Source of the DNA: Cellulomonas chengniuliangii
GTDB lineage: Bacteria; Actinomycetota; Actinomycetes; Actinomycetales; Cellulomonadaceae
Direction: 5' to 3'
DNA length: 64,000 bases
NCBI RefSeq assembly: GCF_024508335.1
Contig: NZ_CP101988.1
Coordinates: forward strand, 3,286,001-3,350,000
Position 1 is the first letter of the stretch. Each line of letters begins with the position of its first letter. The notes beneath the pieces were generated by a model. The model was not told the origin of the DNA, searched no databases, and saw only the letters and a program-made list of their open reading frames with translations. Of this stretch, positions 46,235 through 55,600 are shown one piece after another. The translations under genes were made by a program, and so were the position numbers.

Positions 46235-49200
46235 CGGGCGCCTCCGCTCTCGCCGGCGCCACGCGAGCCCTGCGCGATCACCGCCGACACGTCGTAGGAG
46301 TCCGGCCCGTCGCCTTGCTCGGCCTGCTGGTCGATCTCCGCGCCGAGGCTGCGCAGGATGTCGAGCACCAGGCCGATCACCACGAGGTACACGCCCACGT
46401 CGAAGAACAGCGACGTCACCAGGTGCACGTCCCCGACCAGCGGCAGGTGGAAGTCGAGCATCCAGGACTGCAGCACCGAGCCGCCCGCGAGCAGCGCGAC
46501 GATGCCGACGCCGGCGGACAGGAACAGGCCGCTGCCGAGCAGGAGGCCGGGCTGCACCGGGGCGGCCTCGCCCAGCTCGTACCTGCCACCCGCGAGGTAC
46601 CGCACCACGAGCGCGATACCGGTGATGAGGCCGGCCGCGAACCCGCCGCCTGGCGAGTTGTGCCCGGAGAACAGCAGGAACACCGAGTAGACGATCATCG
46701 AGTGGAACAGCAGCCGCACGGTGACCTCGAAGATCACCGACCGGCGCTGCGGGGCGAGTGTGCTCCCGGCGCGCAGCCACTCACGCGAGCGCGATCCAGT
46801 GCCGGACTGGCTGCCGGTTCCGCCGCCGCCCGGGCGCTGGGCCGCGGTGGGCTGGCGCAGCGCGGCCATCGGGTCGCTGCCGCCGCCCCACACCTGGCGG
46901 CTCTCCGCGGCGTCGTCGGTGCGGAAGATGGCCCCTCCACGGCGCCTCAGGAAGACCAGCGACGCGACGCCGGTGGCTGCCACGAGCAGCACCGAGATCT
47001 CGCCCATGGTGTCCCAGGCGCGGATGTCCACGAGGGTCACGTTGACGATGTTCTTGCCGCCGCCGAACTCCACGGCCTCGACGGCGAAGCTCTCCGAGAC
47101 GGGCGCGTGCATGCGGGCGCCGGGCACCACGAGGGCCAGGCCCGCGACGGTCAGCCCGACCGCGATCCCGATGCCGAGGCGCAGCCAGCGCGACGCCGCG
47201 AGGGGCCGGTTGGAGAAGTACGGGGGGAGGCGGCGCAGCACCAAGACGAACACCGTCAGCGTGACCGTCTCGGTGAGCACCTGGGTCAGCGCCAGGTCCG
47301 GGGCGCCGTGCAGCAGGAACAGCCCGGCCACGCCGTACCCGCCCACGCCGACCAGGATCACGGCCTTCAGGCGCCGGCGGGCCCGCGCGGCCAGGATCGC
47401 GGAGACGATGACGAGGAGGCCGAGCGCCGCCTGCGCGGGGGTGTCCCACGCCTTGACGTCGTCGGGGAGCGCGGTTGAGGTCAGCAGCGCGCCGCCGACC
47501 GCCAGCACGAACACGCCGAGGATCCAGCCCAGGTACACGGGCAGGGAACCGCGCTGCGTGAGCGCCGTGACGTCCGCCGCGACCTCGTCGAGCTTGCGCA
47601 TGAACCGCCGGTAGACGCGGTCGGCCTCCGGGCCGGCCGACAGGGCCGCCTGCAGCCGCTCCACCGGGCGACGGCCCACGAAGAGCAGGACGCCGATGCC
47701 CACGACCAGCACGGTCAGGCCCAGCGTCGGGGTCAGTCCCGCCCACAGCGCCAGGTGCCCGGGCTCGCCCAGGGGGTAGGTGTCGGCGTAGGGCTGCAGC
47801 AGGTCCTCGCCGAACGTCGGCAGCAGCGCCACGGCGAGCCCCAGCACCGCCAGCACGAGCGCGGGCATCACGAGCAGCGGCGCCGGCTTGGTGATGGTCG
47901 CGGGGGCGGCGGGCCGCTCCAGCTCGGCGGGCGTGGCGCCGGCCGAGGCGTCGGTGGGCAGCGCGTGGATGACGGGCTTGGTGGCGAACGCGCCCCACCA
48001 CAGGCGCAGGCCGTAGGCGACGGTCAGCATCGAGCCCACCACCACGGCCGCGAGGACGACACCGCCCATCCAGCCCTGGTCCAGGTGGGCCAACGACTCG
48101 AGCGCGGCCTCCTTGGCCACGTAGCCGGCCAGCGGCGGCAACCCGATCATCGACGCGGTGGCGAGCCCGGCAGCCGTCGCGGTGACGGGCAGCGCCCTTC
48201 CGACCCCCGACAGGCGGCGGAGGTCACGGGTGCCGGTGGCGGCGTCGACAACGCCGACCACCAGGAACAGCGACGCTTTGAACATGGCGTGCGCGCCGAG
48301 CATCGCGAGCCCGGCCAGCGCCGTGGCGCGGGTGCCCATGCCCACCAGCAGGATGATCAGGCCCAACTGGCTGACGGTGCCGAAGGCGAGGATGAGCTTG
48401 AGGTCCTGCTGGCGGAGTGCGCGGTAGCCGCCGAGCAGCAGCGTGCCGCAGCCGAGCACCACGACCATGGCCTGCCAGACGGCCAGCTCGGAGTACGCGG
48501 GCGCGAACCGGGCGACCAGGTACACCCCGGCCTTCACCATCGCGGCGGCGTGCAGGTACGCGCTCACCGGCGTCGGCGCCGCCATCGCCGCCGGCAGCCA
48601 GAAGTGGAAGGGGATCAGCGCGGACTTGCTCACGGCGCCCACGAGCAGGCACGCGACGGCGATCGTGATCGCCGTGCCGTGCGGCGGGTCGGCGATCACC
48701 TCGGAGATCCGGTACGTGCCCGCGGCCGAGCCGAGCAGGATGATGCCGATGAGCATCACCAGGCCGCCGGCCGTGGTGATGACGATGGCCTGCATCGCCG
48801 CGCGACGGCTGGCCTTGCGCTCGTTGTAGTGGCCGATGAGCAGGTACGACAGCACCGTCGTCAGCTCCCAGAACACGTACAACAGCAGCATGTCGTCCGA
48901 GACGACCAGGCCGAACATGGCGCCGGCGAACGCCGTGAGCGTCGCCGAGAAACGGCCCAGCCCTCGGGCGCTGGCGGAGAAGTACGCCGAGCAGTAGATG
49001 AGCACCAGCGCGCCGATGCCGCCCACCAGCAGGCACATCAGCCAGGACAGGGTGTCCAATCGGAACGCGAGCTCGAGGCCCAGGCCGGGGATCCACTGGA
49101 CCACCTCGACCGGGCCGTTCCCGGCCATGACGTCACCGCTGAGGGCGAGGGCCCACACCGCCACCGACGCAGGGGCCAGCGCGAGGACCCAGAACGCTTT

Positions 49201-49272
49201 GCGCCCCAGCCACGACACCAGCGCAGGCGCAGCCAAGGCTGCGACGAGATGCACGGCGAGCAGTGTCAGCAC
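46231..49272 (-). CDS. mrpA: Mrp Na+/H+ antiporter subunit A fused to subunit B
   Basis: A 1013-residue protein. Residues 1-800 are the MrpA type (LLYVFWELTTVLSYLLIGHYNERKASRRAAMQAIVITTAGG, KSALIPFHFWLPAAMAAPTPVSAYLHAAAMVKAGVYL), with the extra MrpA C-terminal helices. The final 170 residues are an MrpB domain (RLLFHSMIVYSVFLLFSGHNSPGGGFAAGLITGIALVVRYLAGG), so no separate mrpB gene is needed. The complex exchanges Na+ (or K+) for H+ and supports pH and salt balance. It is the first gene of a six-gene operon with start-stop overlaps throughout. Confidence 0.95.
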   Translation of the reverse strand: MLTLLAVHLVAALAAPALVSWLGRKAFWVLALAPASVAVWALALSGDVMAGNGPVEVVQWIPGLGLELAFRLDTLSWLMCLLVGGIGALVLIYCSAYFSASARGLGRFSATLTAFAGAMFGLVVSDDMLLLYVFWELTTVLSYLLIGHYNERKASRRAAMQAIVITTAGGLVMLIGIILLGSAAGTYRISEVIADPPHGTAITIAVACLLVGAVSKSALIPFHFWLPAAMAAPTPVSAYLHAAAMVKAGVYLVARFAPAYSELAVWQAMVVVLGCGTLLLGGYRALRQQDLKLILAFGTVSQLGLIILLVGMGTRATALAGLAMLGAHAMFKASLFLVVGVVDAATGTRDLRRLSGVGRALPVTATAAGLATASMIGLPPLAGYVAKEAALESLAHLDQGWMGGVVLAAVVVGSMLTVAYGLRLWWGAFATKPVIHALPTDASAGATPAELERPAAPATITKPAPLLVMPALVLAVLGLAVALLPTFGEDLLQPYADTYPLGEPGHLALWAGLTPTLGLTVLVVGIGVLLFVGRRPVERLQAALSAGPEADRVYRRFMRKLDEVAADVTALTQRGSLPVYLGWILGVFVLAVGGALLTSTALPDDVKAWDTPAQAALGLLVIVSAILAARARRRLKAVILVGVGGYGVAGLFLLHGAPDLALTQVLTETVTLTVFVLVLRRLPPYFSNRPLAASRWLRLGIGIAVGLTVAGLALVVPGARMHAPVSESFAVEAVEFGGGKNIVNVTLVDIRAWDTMGEISVLLVAATGVASLVFLRRRGGAIFRTDDAAESRQVWGGGSDPMAALRQPTAAQRPGGGGTGSQSGTGSRSREWLRAGSTLAPQRRSVIFEVTVRLLFHSMIVYSVFLLFSGHNSPGGGFAAGLITGIALVVRYLAGGRYELGEAAPVQPGLLLGSGLFLSAGVGIVALLAGGSVLQSWMLDFHLPLVGDVHLVTSLFFDVGVYLVVIGLVLDILRSLGAEIDQQAEQGDGPDSYDVSAVIAQGSRGAGESGGAR

Positions 49273-49516
49273 GTCCGCTCCGTCCTGTGGTGGGCGGGTG
49301 GTCGGTCAGACCCCTGGGGGCAGGGGAAGTACGTGTGTTTTTGACTGGTGCGGGCAGCTTCGAGCACGCGTGACGACCACAGTGGGCCGACCACGATGCG
49401 TGACTGGATTGGCACGCAGCCTACCAAGCGCGAATGTATGCCTCGGTCGCCTGATCAGCCGTGACGGCTGGCTGACCGCGTGCGAAGGTCCTCCACCCAC
49501 CCCCAGCGGGACCCGC

Positions 49517-49522
49517 TAGCGT
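49517..49522 (+). promoter_or_regulatory. -10 box (TAGCGT) of a leaderless start
   Basis: TAGCGT ends 6 nt before GTG 49529. The rest of the 49273-49528 gap is unremarkable, and the mrp promoter should lie at its left side. Confidence 0.55.
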
Positions 49523-49528
49523 GACCTG

Positions 49529-51736
49529 GTGACCGCCCTGGAGATCGTCTGCCTCGTCGTCGTGGTCCTCGCCACCTTGGTCGGCACGGCGGTGTTCGTG
49601 AGAGGCGCTGTCGCCATCGTCCGCACGGTCCGGACGGGGACGTCGGAGCGCGGCCGGTGGCGTCCGGTGGGGCCCCGCCTGCGCATCGTCCTCGACGAGG
49701 CGCTGAGCCACGACCGCTTCCAGGGCCGCCCTGTGGTGCGGGCCGCGCACTGGGCGGTGATGCTCTCCTTCCCGGTGCTGTTCTTCACCCTGGTGACGGG
49801 ATACGCGCAGATCGTGGACCAGCGTTTCGCGCTCCCGCTGATCGGCCACCTCCCGCTGTGGGAGTGGATCACCGAGGCCATCGCGTGGGCGTCGCTGGTC
49901 GGCATCGTGGCGCTCATCGGCATCCGCCAGCGGCGCCGCCCGCGACCCAGCGACCCGGCCAGCGAGCAGCGGCGGTCGCGGTTCTTCGGGTCCAACGAGG
50001 CCCAGGCGTACTTCGTCGAGGCGACCGTGCTGCTGGTGGTGCTGGCCGTCCTCGTGCTCCGCGGGCTCGAGCACGCGCTGCTCGCCCAGGACGCGACGAC
50101 CGCGCACCTGGCGGGGGCGTGGCACTTCCCGCTGACGGCCTGGTACGGCGCCCCCCTGGAGGGCCTGTCCACCGGCGCCCTCGAGGCGGCCGTGGTGGTC
50201 GCCGCGACCGTGAAGATCCTCGTGTCGATGTCGTGGTTCGTGGTGGTGGGCCTGCAGCCCACGATGGGCGTGGCTTGGCACCGGTTCCTCGCGGTCGTGA
50301 ACATCTACGCCCGCCGCTACCCGCAGGGCGGCGTGTCCCTCGGCCCTCTGCAGCCCATCCAGGTGGGCGGGGCGGCGCTCGACATGGCCACCATCGAGGA
50401 CCTGCCCGACGACGCGCGGCTGGGCGTCGGCGCCATCGAGGACTTCACGTGGAAGGGCCTGCTCGACTTCGCGAGCTGCACCGAGTGCGGCCGCTGCCAG
50501 GACCAGTGCCCTGCCTGGGCGACGGGCAAGCCGCTGTCCCCCAAGCTCGTGACGTTGGCCCTGCGCGACCACGCGGCCGCCACGGCGCCGTACCTCCAGG
50601 CGGCTCGGTCCGCCGGGGCGGACGGTTCCGGGGCCACGGCCGACGAGTCGCACGCCGGCCTCGACCTGATCGGCGCGGGCGTGCTCGACCCGGACGCGCT
50701 GTGGGCCTGCACCACGTGCGGCGCCTGCGTGCAGCAGTGCCCCGTGGACATCGAGCACGTCGACGCGATCGTGGACGTGCGCCGCTACCAGGTGCTCATG
50801 GAGTCGGCGTTCCCCAAGGAGCTCGGGGGCACGTTCACGAAGCTCGAGCGGCAGGGCAACCCCTGGGGGCTGCCGGCGCGCGCCCGGCTCGACTGGGCCA
50901 AGGGGCTGCCCTTCGACGTGCCCGTGGTCGGCGCCGACGTCGACTCCGCCGCGGACGTCGACTACCTGTTCTGGGTGGGCTGCGCGGGCGCCTACGAGGA
51001 CCGCGCCAAGCGCACCACCCGCGCCGTCGCGGAGCTGCTGCACACGGCCGGTGTCTCGTTCGCGGTGCTGGGCGACGGCGAGTCCTGCACGGGCGACCCG
51101 GCCCGCCGCGCCGGCAACGAGGTGCTGTTCCAGATGCTCGCGACCGCGAACGTCGAGACGCTCAACGAGGTCGGCGCGCAGGCCATCGTCGTCACGTGCG
51201 CGCACTGCTTCAACACCATCAGCCGTGAGTACCCGCAGCTGGGCGGGCGGTACGACGTGGTGCACCACAGCGAGCTGCTCAACCGGCTCGTCGCCGAGGG
51301 CCGCCTGACCCCCACCGACCCCCAGCCCGGGACCCCCGCCGACGGGCAGCGCGTCACCTACCACGACCCCTGCTACCTGGGCCGGCACAACCAGGTGTAC
51401 GCGCCCCCACGCGAGCTGCTGGGCGCGCTGCCCGGCGTCGAGCTCGCCGAGATGCCCCGCAACCGCGAGAACTCCTTCTGCTGCGGAGCCGGTGGCGCCC
51501 GCATGTGGATGGAGGAGTCGATCGGCACGCGCATCAGCACCAACCGGGCGGCCGAGGCCGTCGCGACGGGCGCCGACGTCGTGGCCACCGCCTGCCCGTT
51601 CTGCACGGTCATGCTCTCCGACGGGGTCGCCGCGCAGCCCGCCGCCGCCGGTGGCGTCTCCACCCCGCCGGTGGGCGTCCCCGAGGTCGTCGACATCGCC
51701 CAGCTCCTGCTCGACCGCGTCCGCGCCCGCGACTGA
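49529..51736 (+). CDS. Membrane-anchored iron-sulfur oxidoreductase (heterodisulfide-reductase-like)
   Basis: A 735-residue fusion. Residues 1-270 are a five- or six-helix membrane domain like the nitrate reductase gamma/DsrM cytochrome b subunit. Two 4Fe-4S motifs follow ([12 protein letters not shown] near 319 and [12 protein letters not shown] near 397). Two CCG domains end the protein ([18 protein letters not shown], then [12 protein letters not shown] and [14 protein letters not shown]). This is the HdrD/GlpC/LutA-type arrangement that moves electrons between quinone and a soluble partner. The family is common in actinomycetes, and the physiological donor is unknown. GTG start, apparently leaderless. 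Confidence 0.9.
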   Translation: MTALEIVCLVVVVLATLVGTAVFVRGAVAIVRTVRTGTSERGRWRPVGPRLRIVLDEALSHDRFQGRPVVRAAHWAVMLSFPVLFFTLVTGYAQIVDQRFALPLIGHLPLWEWITEAIAWASLVGIVALIGIRQRRRPRPSDPASEQRRSRFFGSNEAQAYFVEATVLLVVLAVLVLRGLEHALLAQDATTAHLAGAWHFPLTAWYGAPLEGLSTGALEAAVVVAATVKILVSMSWFVVVGLQPTMGVAWHRFLAVVNIYARRYPQGGVSLGPLQPIQVGGAALDMATIEDLPDDARLGVGAIEDFTWKGLLDFASCTECGRCQDQCPAWATGKPLSPKLVTLALRDHAAATAPYLQAARSAGADGSGATADESHAGLDLIGAGVLDPDALWACTTCGACVQQCPVDIEHVDAIVDVRRYQVLMESAFPKELGGTFTKLERQGNPWGLPARARLDWAKGLPFDVPVVGADVDSAADVDYLFWVGCAGAYEDRAKRTTRAVAELLHTAGVSFAVLGDGESCTGDPARRAGNEVLFQMLATANVETLNEVGAQAIVVTCAHCFNTISREYPQLGGRYDVVHHSELLNRLVAEGRLTPTDPQPGTPADGQRVTYHDPCYLGRHNQVYAPPRELLGALPGVELAEMPRNRENSFCCGAGGARMWMEESIGTRISTNRAAEAVATGADVVATACPFCTVMLSDGVAAQPAAAGGVSTPPVGVPEVVDIAQLLLDRVRARD

Positions 51737-51895
51737 CCCCGTCGCGCCCGGCCTCGCGGGATGGCGACCGCGTCCGGCGTCTCGGTGGGGACCGCTAGGC
51801 GGTACTCGCGCGTCTGAAGCGTGGACGCGAGCCTTCCGCCGCCTCCTCCAGCGACCTAGCGTTATCGAGGAGACGCGACAGGCCGGGGGGCAGTC

Positions 51896-52753
51896 ATGTC
51901 GGACGACGCCACACACCGCGGCACGCCGGGGGATGACAAGGGCCCTCGCAGACGACGGCGGCCCTGGTACTTCTGGCCGGTCGCCGCGGTCGCCTTCGCG
52001 GTCATGGCCTTCGTGTTCTTCGGGCTCGGAGCGGCCGCTGGCACCGTGCCGAACACGACCTCCCCGCCTCAACAGGCGGAGGGCAGCTCCCCCGCGCCGG
52101 ACCCATCCGACCCGGACCCAGACGACGTGGAGCGGCAGCGTGACCGGGCGGTCGACGAGGCGGAGCAGTGCGCTGAGGACCTCCTCGCCGCCACGGCCGC
52201 AGCCAAGAACGCGCTCGACGACCTCGAGGAACGTGAGGCTGCGGTCTCCCAGGAGGAGGACCGGCTCGACGAGCTCGCCGTCGCCCTGAAGGGGCGGGAC
52301 GACGACATGGCGGCAAGCCAGCAGGCGCAGGATGACCGGACGAAGGAGCTGGACGCGGCGAGCGCCGAGCTCCAGGCCCGCGAGGACGAGCTCGCAGCGG
52401 CGCAGCGCGAGCACGACGACCGCACCAAGGAGCTCGCCGCCGCCAGGACCGAGCTCGAGGAACGGACGAAGGCCGTGTCCGAGGCCGAGGAGAAGATCCG
52501 CGGCGCAACGCCGACGCCCGCAGCACCTCCGGAGCCGGCGCCGACATCAGAACCCGCGCCCACGCCTGCGCCCGCACCGGCGGCACCGCCACCTCCACCA
52601 CCTCCTCCCGCGCCCGCACCCGCGCCCGATGTCGACGCGTACTACGAGAACTGCGCGGCCGCGCGAGCCGCGGGCGCGGCTCCGGTCTACGTCGGGGAGC
52701 CCGGCTACGGCCCCCATCTCGATCGCGACCGGGACGGCGTCGGCTGCGAATGA
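51896..52753 (+). CDS. Coiled-coil membrane protein with excalibur domain
   Basis: A 285-residue protein: basic N terminus (RRRRRPW), one membrane helix (YFWPVAAVAFAVMAFVFFGLGAAAG), a long coiled coil (about residues 80-205, repeats of DDRTKELDAA-type), a Pro/Ala-rich spacer and a C-terminal excalibur calcium-binding motif (DRDRDGVGCE, preceded by YENCAAARAAG). The C-terminal part should lie outside the cell. The excalibur motif occurs in surface nucleases and other exported proteins. No known function; it is followed by a similar gene. Confidence 0.75.
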   Translation: MSDDATHRGTPGDDKGPRRRRRPWYFWPVAAVAFAVMAFVFFGLGAAAGTVPNTTSPPQQAEGSSPAPDPSDPDPDDVERQRDRAVDEAEQCAEDLLAATAAAKNALDDLEEREAAVSQEEDRLDELAVALKGRDDDMAASQQAQDDRTKELDAASAELQAREDELAAAQREHDDRTKELAAARTELEERTKAVSEAEEKIRGATPTPAAPPEPAPTSEPAPTPAPAPAAPPPPPPPPAPAPAPDVDAYYENCAAARAAGAAPVYVGEPGYGPHLDRDRDGVGCE

Positions 52754-52860
52754 CCCTCGGCGGAGAGGCCGCCACCCGTGCGGAGAGGGCGGCGGGCGAT
52801 GAGCGGGCGGGCCACTGCTCGACGTACCGTGGAAGCGGACCCGATCGGCTGGGGGCAGCC

Positions 52861-53682
52861 ATGGCGGACGACGATCGCGCGGAGGACTGGGGCCCGGGGG
52901 CGGCGGTGAGGCCGGCTGGGAGCACACCCCGCAGACGCGCCCTGTACGACCGGCCGATCCTGATCGCCTGTCTGGCGGCTGGCCTGGCGGTGGGCCTGCT
53001 GGCGGGGTTGTCGCTGGCGACGCTGCGGGTCACCCGCACCCCGGTGTACCGGGCGCTGGCGGACCACGTCCAGCAGCTCGCGGACCAGCGGGACGAGGCG
53101 ACGGGCACGGTGGAGTCGCTCCGCGAGGACCTGGAGTCGTCGCAGCAGACGGCGCAGGGCCTGCAGGCCAAGGTCGTCGAGTTCGAGGGGATCCAGGCCC
53201 AGGACGCGGCGCGCGACGGCGCCCTCGCCGAGCGGGAGGCCGCGCTGACGGCGGGCGAGTCGGCGCTGGCGGCGAACCGGCAGGAGGCCGAGAAGCGGGA
53301 GAAGGCCCTGGCCGCCAGGGAGTCGACGATCAAGGACCGGGAGAAGGCTGTCAGCGCCAAGGAGGGGCAGGTGTCCCGCGCTGACGCGGCGACCGGCACG
53401 TCGAAGGCGACCGGCGGCAGCGCTGCGGAGAAGGCGGCTCTCGAGGCCCGCGCCGCCGAGGTGGAGCGTGCCGCCGCGAACCTCGCGGCACGGGAGGCGG
53501 CGGTGAGCGCCCGGGAGTCGAAGGTCAGCGCCCGGGAGGACGCGGCGTCGAGGGCTGGCTCGGCCCCGCCCACGTGCACGCCGCCATCAGCGGCCGGGGC
53601 CCCAGCGCCTCAGCCCGCGCCTGCGCCCGCTCCCGAACCGGAGCCAGCACCTGCGCCCGAGCCGGAGCCTGCCGTGCCATGA
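52861..53682 (+). CDS. Coiled-coil membrane protein, paralogue of the preceding gene
   Basis: A 273-residue protein with the same plan as its neighbour: basic N terminus (RRRALYDRP), one helix (ILIACLAAGLAVGLLAGLSLATL), a long extracellular coiled coil (LADHVQQLADQRDEATGTVESL to SARESKVSAREDAAS, with repeated ALxAREA/AxxARE units) and a Pro/Glu/Ala tail. The excalibur motif is missing, replaced by a short segment with one cysteine (PPTCTPP). ATG 52861 with GGGGGC upstream. The role is unknown; a cell-wall spacer or scaffold is possible. Confidence 0.7.
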   Translation: MADDDRAEDWGPGAAVRPAGSTPRRRALYDRPILIACLAAGLAVGLLAGLSLATLRVTRTPVYRALADHVQQLADQRDEATGTVESLREDLESSQQTAQGLQAKVVEFEGIQAQDAARDGALAEREAALTAGESALAANRQEAEKREKALAARESTIKDREKAVSAKEGQVSRADAATGTSKATGGSAAEKAALEARAAEVERAAANLAAREAAVSARESKVSAREDAASRAGSAPPTCTPPSAAGAPAPQPAPAPAPEPEPAPAPEPEPAVP

Positions 53683-53704
53683 CCCGCCGCGGCGTGCGAC
53701 GGGC

Positions 53705-54832
53705 CTAGAGGTCCTCGGGCGCCACGAGGAACTCCGCGGCGTCGGCGATCTCGCCGCCGACCGCGGCGTGCAGCTCCCGCACGATGGCCTGCATGGGAGG
53801 GATGGCGCGGCCGCGGGCGACCTTGTGCGCGAATGAGGGCCGCTCGAGCTCGAGCTCGTCGACGTCGGACGGCTCCCAGCGCACCCGGTACGCGACGGCG
53901 CCGGCCCTGGTCCACGGCAGGTCGCGGAGCAGCGGGGGCAGGATCTCCTCGGCGCCGACCTCGAGCGCGACGAGCCCGTCGACCCCGAGGTCCACGATCG
54001 CGCCGAACCCCTCGCGCGGCGGCGGGTCCGCGAGCATCGCCGCGTCGTAGGCAAGGGCCTCGGCGACGAGCCGCTCGCGCTCCCGCTCATCCTGGACGCC
54101 ATGCTGCGCCAGCGCCGCGCTCAGCCCTGAGCCGCCGCGCTCGGGCAGGCCCGTGCCCATGATCCCGGCGAGCGCCCGGCGCCCCGCGTCGGTGGCCGGT
54201 CCTGCCCAGGGCGTCCCGTCCATCGCGAGGCGGGCGCGCGGAACCGCCCGCTGCACCACGGCCAGGGCCTCGTCGGGCTCGAGCCAGCGGCTGCTGTAGA
54301 GCGTGAGGTCGATGGTCCCGTCGACGTCGGGGTGGAGCACCACGCCGTGCTCGCCGGTGCGCACGGCGCCGCCCAGCCGGCGCGCCGCCGCGACCAGCCA
54401 CAGCAGCACGCGCTCCTCCTCGCGGATGGGCATCGCGTCGGGGAAGGCCCGCTTGAGGCCGTCGCGGTCGCCGCCCGGGTACGGCTTGGCGCCGCGCTCA
54501 CGAGGGCAGGCCGCGTCATACACGACGGCGGTCTGGGCGGGGAGCCCCAGGCTCACGGCCTCGGCCTGGTCCACGGCGTAGGGGCCTGTCAGGGTGGAGA
54601 GCCGCGAGACGCGCAGCACCCCCGGCTCGACGGGCGCCGAGGAACGACCACGCCCGGCCGCCCGATCCGGCTCGGCTCCGGGCAGCCGCTCCCAGCGGGC
54701 GGACGGGAACCGGCTGATGGCGAGCACCTCGACCTCGTCGGCCCCGATGCCCGCGGGGAGCGCGAGGAGGTGACGCGTGCGCAGGCCCAGGTCGTCGAGC
54801 GGGATCCGGGGCAGCACAGGGGGCCAGACCAC
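53705..54832 (-). CDS. Hypothetical protein
   Basis: A 375-residue soluble protein beginning MVWPPVLPRIPLDDLGLRTRHLLALPAG. It reads as a well-folded alpha/beta protein (YAVDQAEAVSLGLPAQTAVVYDAACPRERGAKPYPGGDRDGLKRAFPD; LHPDVDGTIDLTLYSSRWLEPDEAL), of a type I recall as conserved but uncharacterised in Cellulomonas-like genomes. No catalytic motif is obvious. It follows dcd on the same strand by 4 nt, so the two are probably cotranscribed. Confidence 0.65.
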   Translation of the reverse strand: MVWPPVLPRIPLDDLGLRTRHLLALPAGIGADEVEVLAISRFPSARWERLPGAEPDRAAGRGRSSAPVEPGVLRVSRLSTLTGPYAVDQAEAVSLGLPAQTAVVYDAACPRERGAKPYPGGDRDGLKRAFPDAMPIREEERVLLWLVAAARRLGGAVRTGEHGVVLHPDVDGTIDLTLYSSRWLEPDEALAVVQRAVPRARLAMDGTPWAGPATDAGRRALAGIMGTGLPERGGSGLSAALAQHGVQDERERERLVAEALAYDAAMLADPPPREGFGAIVDLGVDGLVALEVGAEEILPPLLRDLPWTRAGAVAYRVRWEPSDVDELELERPSFAHKVARGRAIPPMQAIVRELHAAVGGEIADAAEFLVAPEDL

Positions 54833-54836
54833 GGTC

Positions 54837-55412
54837 CTAGACCTCCGTGCGGTGGAAGCTCTGCCACGAGCGCGACGCTGTGGGACCGCGCTGGCCCTGG
54901 TAGCGCGAGCCGTACTCGCTCGACCCGTAGGGGTGCTCGGAGGCCGAGGACAGCCGGAAGAAGCACATCTGGCCGATCTTCATCCCGGGCCACAGCAGGA
55001 TCGGCAGCGTCGCGACGTTCGACAGCTCGAGCGTGACGTGCCCGGAGAACCCGGGGTCGATGAAGCCCGCCGTGGAGTGCGTGAGGAGGCCCAGGCGCCC
55101 CAGCGACGACTTGCCCTCCAGACGCGCCGCGATGTCGTCCGGCAGGGACACCGCCTCGTACGTGGAGCCCAGGACGAACTCCCCGGGGTGCAGCACGAAG
55201 GGCTCGTCTCCCTGGACCTCCACCAGCCGGGTGAGGTCCGGCTGCTCGGCCGCGGGGTCGATCACCGGGTACTTGTGGTTGTCGAACAGCCGGAAGAACC
55301 GATCGAGCCGGACGTCGATGCTCGACGGCTGGAGCATGGTCGCGTCGTAGGGATCGAGCTGGACCCTGCCGGACTCGAGCTCGGCGGTGATGTCGCGGTC
55401 GGAGAGAAGCAC
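54837..55412 (-). CDS. dcd: dCTP deaminase
   Basis: A 191-residue enzyme: [43 protein letters not shown] at the start, then [55 protein letters not shown] with the catalytic glutamate. It makes dUTP from dCTP, or dUMP directly if it is the bifunctional Dcd-Dut type known in other actinobacteria; sequence alone does not settle this. GTG at 55412 with a -10 box 6 nt upstream on the minus strand. Confidence 0.96.
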   Translation of the reverse strand: MLLSDRDITAELESGRVQLDPYDATMLQPSSIDVRLDRFFRLFDNHKYPVIDPAAEQPDLTRLVEVQGDEPFVLHPGEFVLGSTYEAVSLPDDIAARLEGKSSLGRLGLLTHSTAGFIDPGFSGHVTLELSNVATLPILLWPGMKIGQMCFFRLSSASEHPYGSSEYGSRYQGQRGPTASRSWQSFHRTEV

Positions 55413-55418
55413 GTGCCC

Positions 55419-55424
55419 ACCGTA
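55419..55424 (-). promoter_or_regulatory. -10 box (TACGGT) of leaderless dcd
   Basis: On the minus strand TACGGT ends 6 nt before GTG 55412. Confidence 0.55.
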
Positions 55425-55445
55425 ACGGTCACCCGTGCCCCACCG

Positions 55446-55474
55446 TTCCCAGAGGGGGGGCGAGGGTCTATGCT
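55446..55474 (+). promoter_or_regulatory. Promoter of the GH94 operon
   Basis: TTCCCA (55446-55451), a 17-nt spacer and TATGCT (55469-55474) form a sigma-70-type promoter. Transcription would start near 55481, about 12 nt before the CebR/CelR-type box, which would then act as a roadblock. Confidence 0.65.
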
Positions 55475-55492
55475 CGTGCCCGTGAGATCGCG

Positions 55493-55506
55493 TGGGAGCG
55501 CTCTCG
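55493..55506 (+). promoter_or_regulatory. CebR/CelR-type operator
   Basis: TGGGAGCGCTCTCG matches the consensus TGGGAGCGCTCCCA at 12 of 14 positions, including the central GAGCGCTC. In cellulolytic actinomycetes the LacI-family repressors CebR/CelR bind this site and let go when cellobiose or cellotriose accumulates. It lies 95 nt before the cellobiose phosphorylase start. Confidence 0.85.
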
Positions 55507-55600
55507 CGCCCACCCAGCGCCGCGTCGGCCACTTCCCGCACAGCCGCGGGAGCACCCCCATGGACGCGCGGCACCTCCGAGCACGCGAGAGGCACAACGA

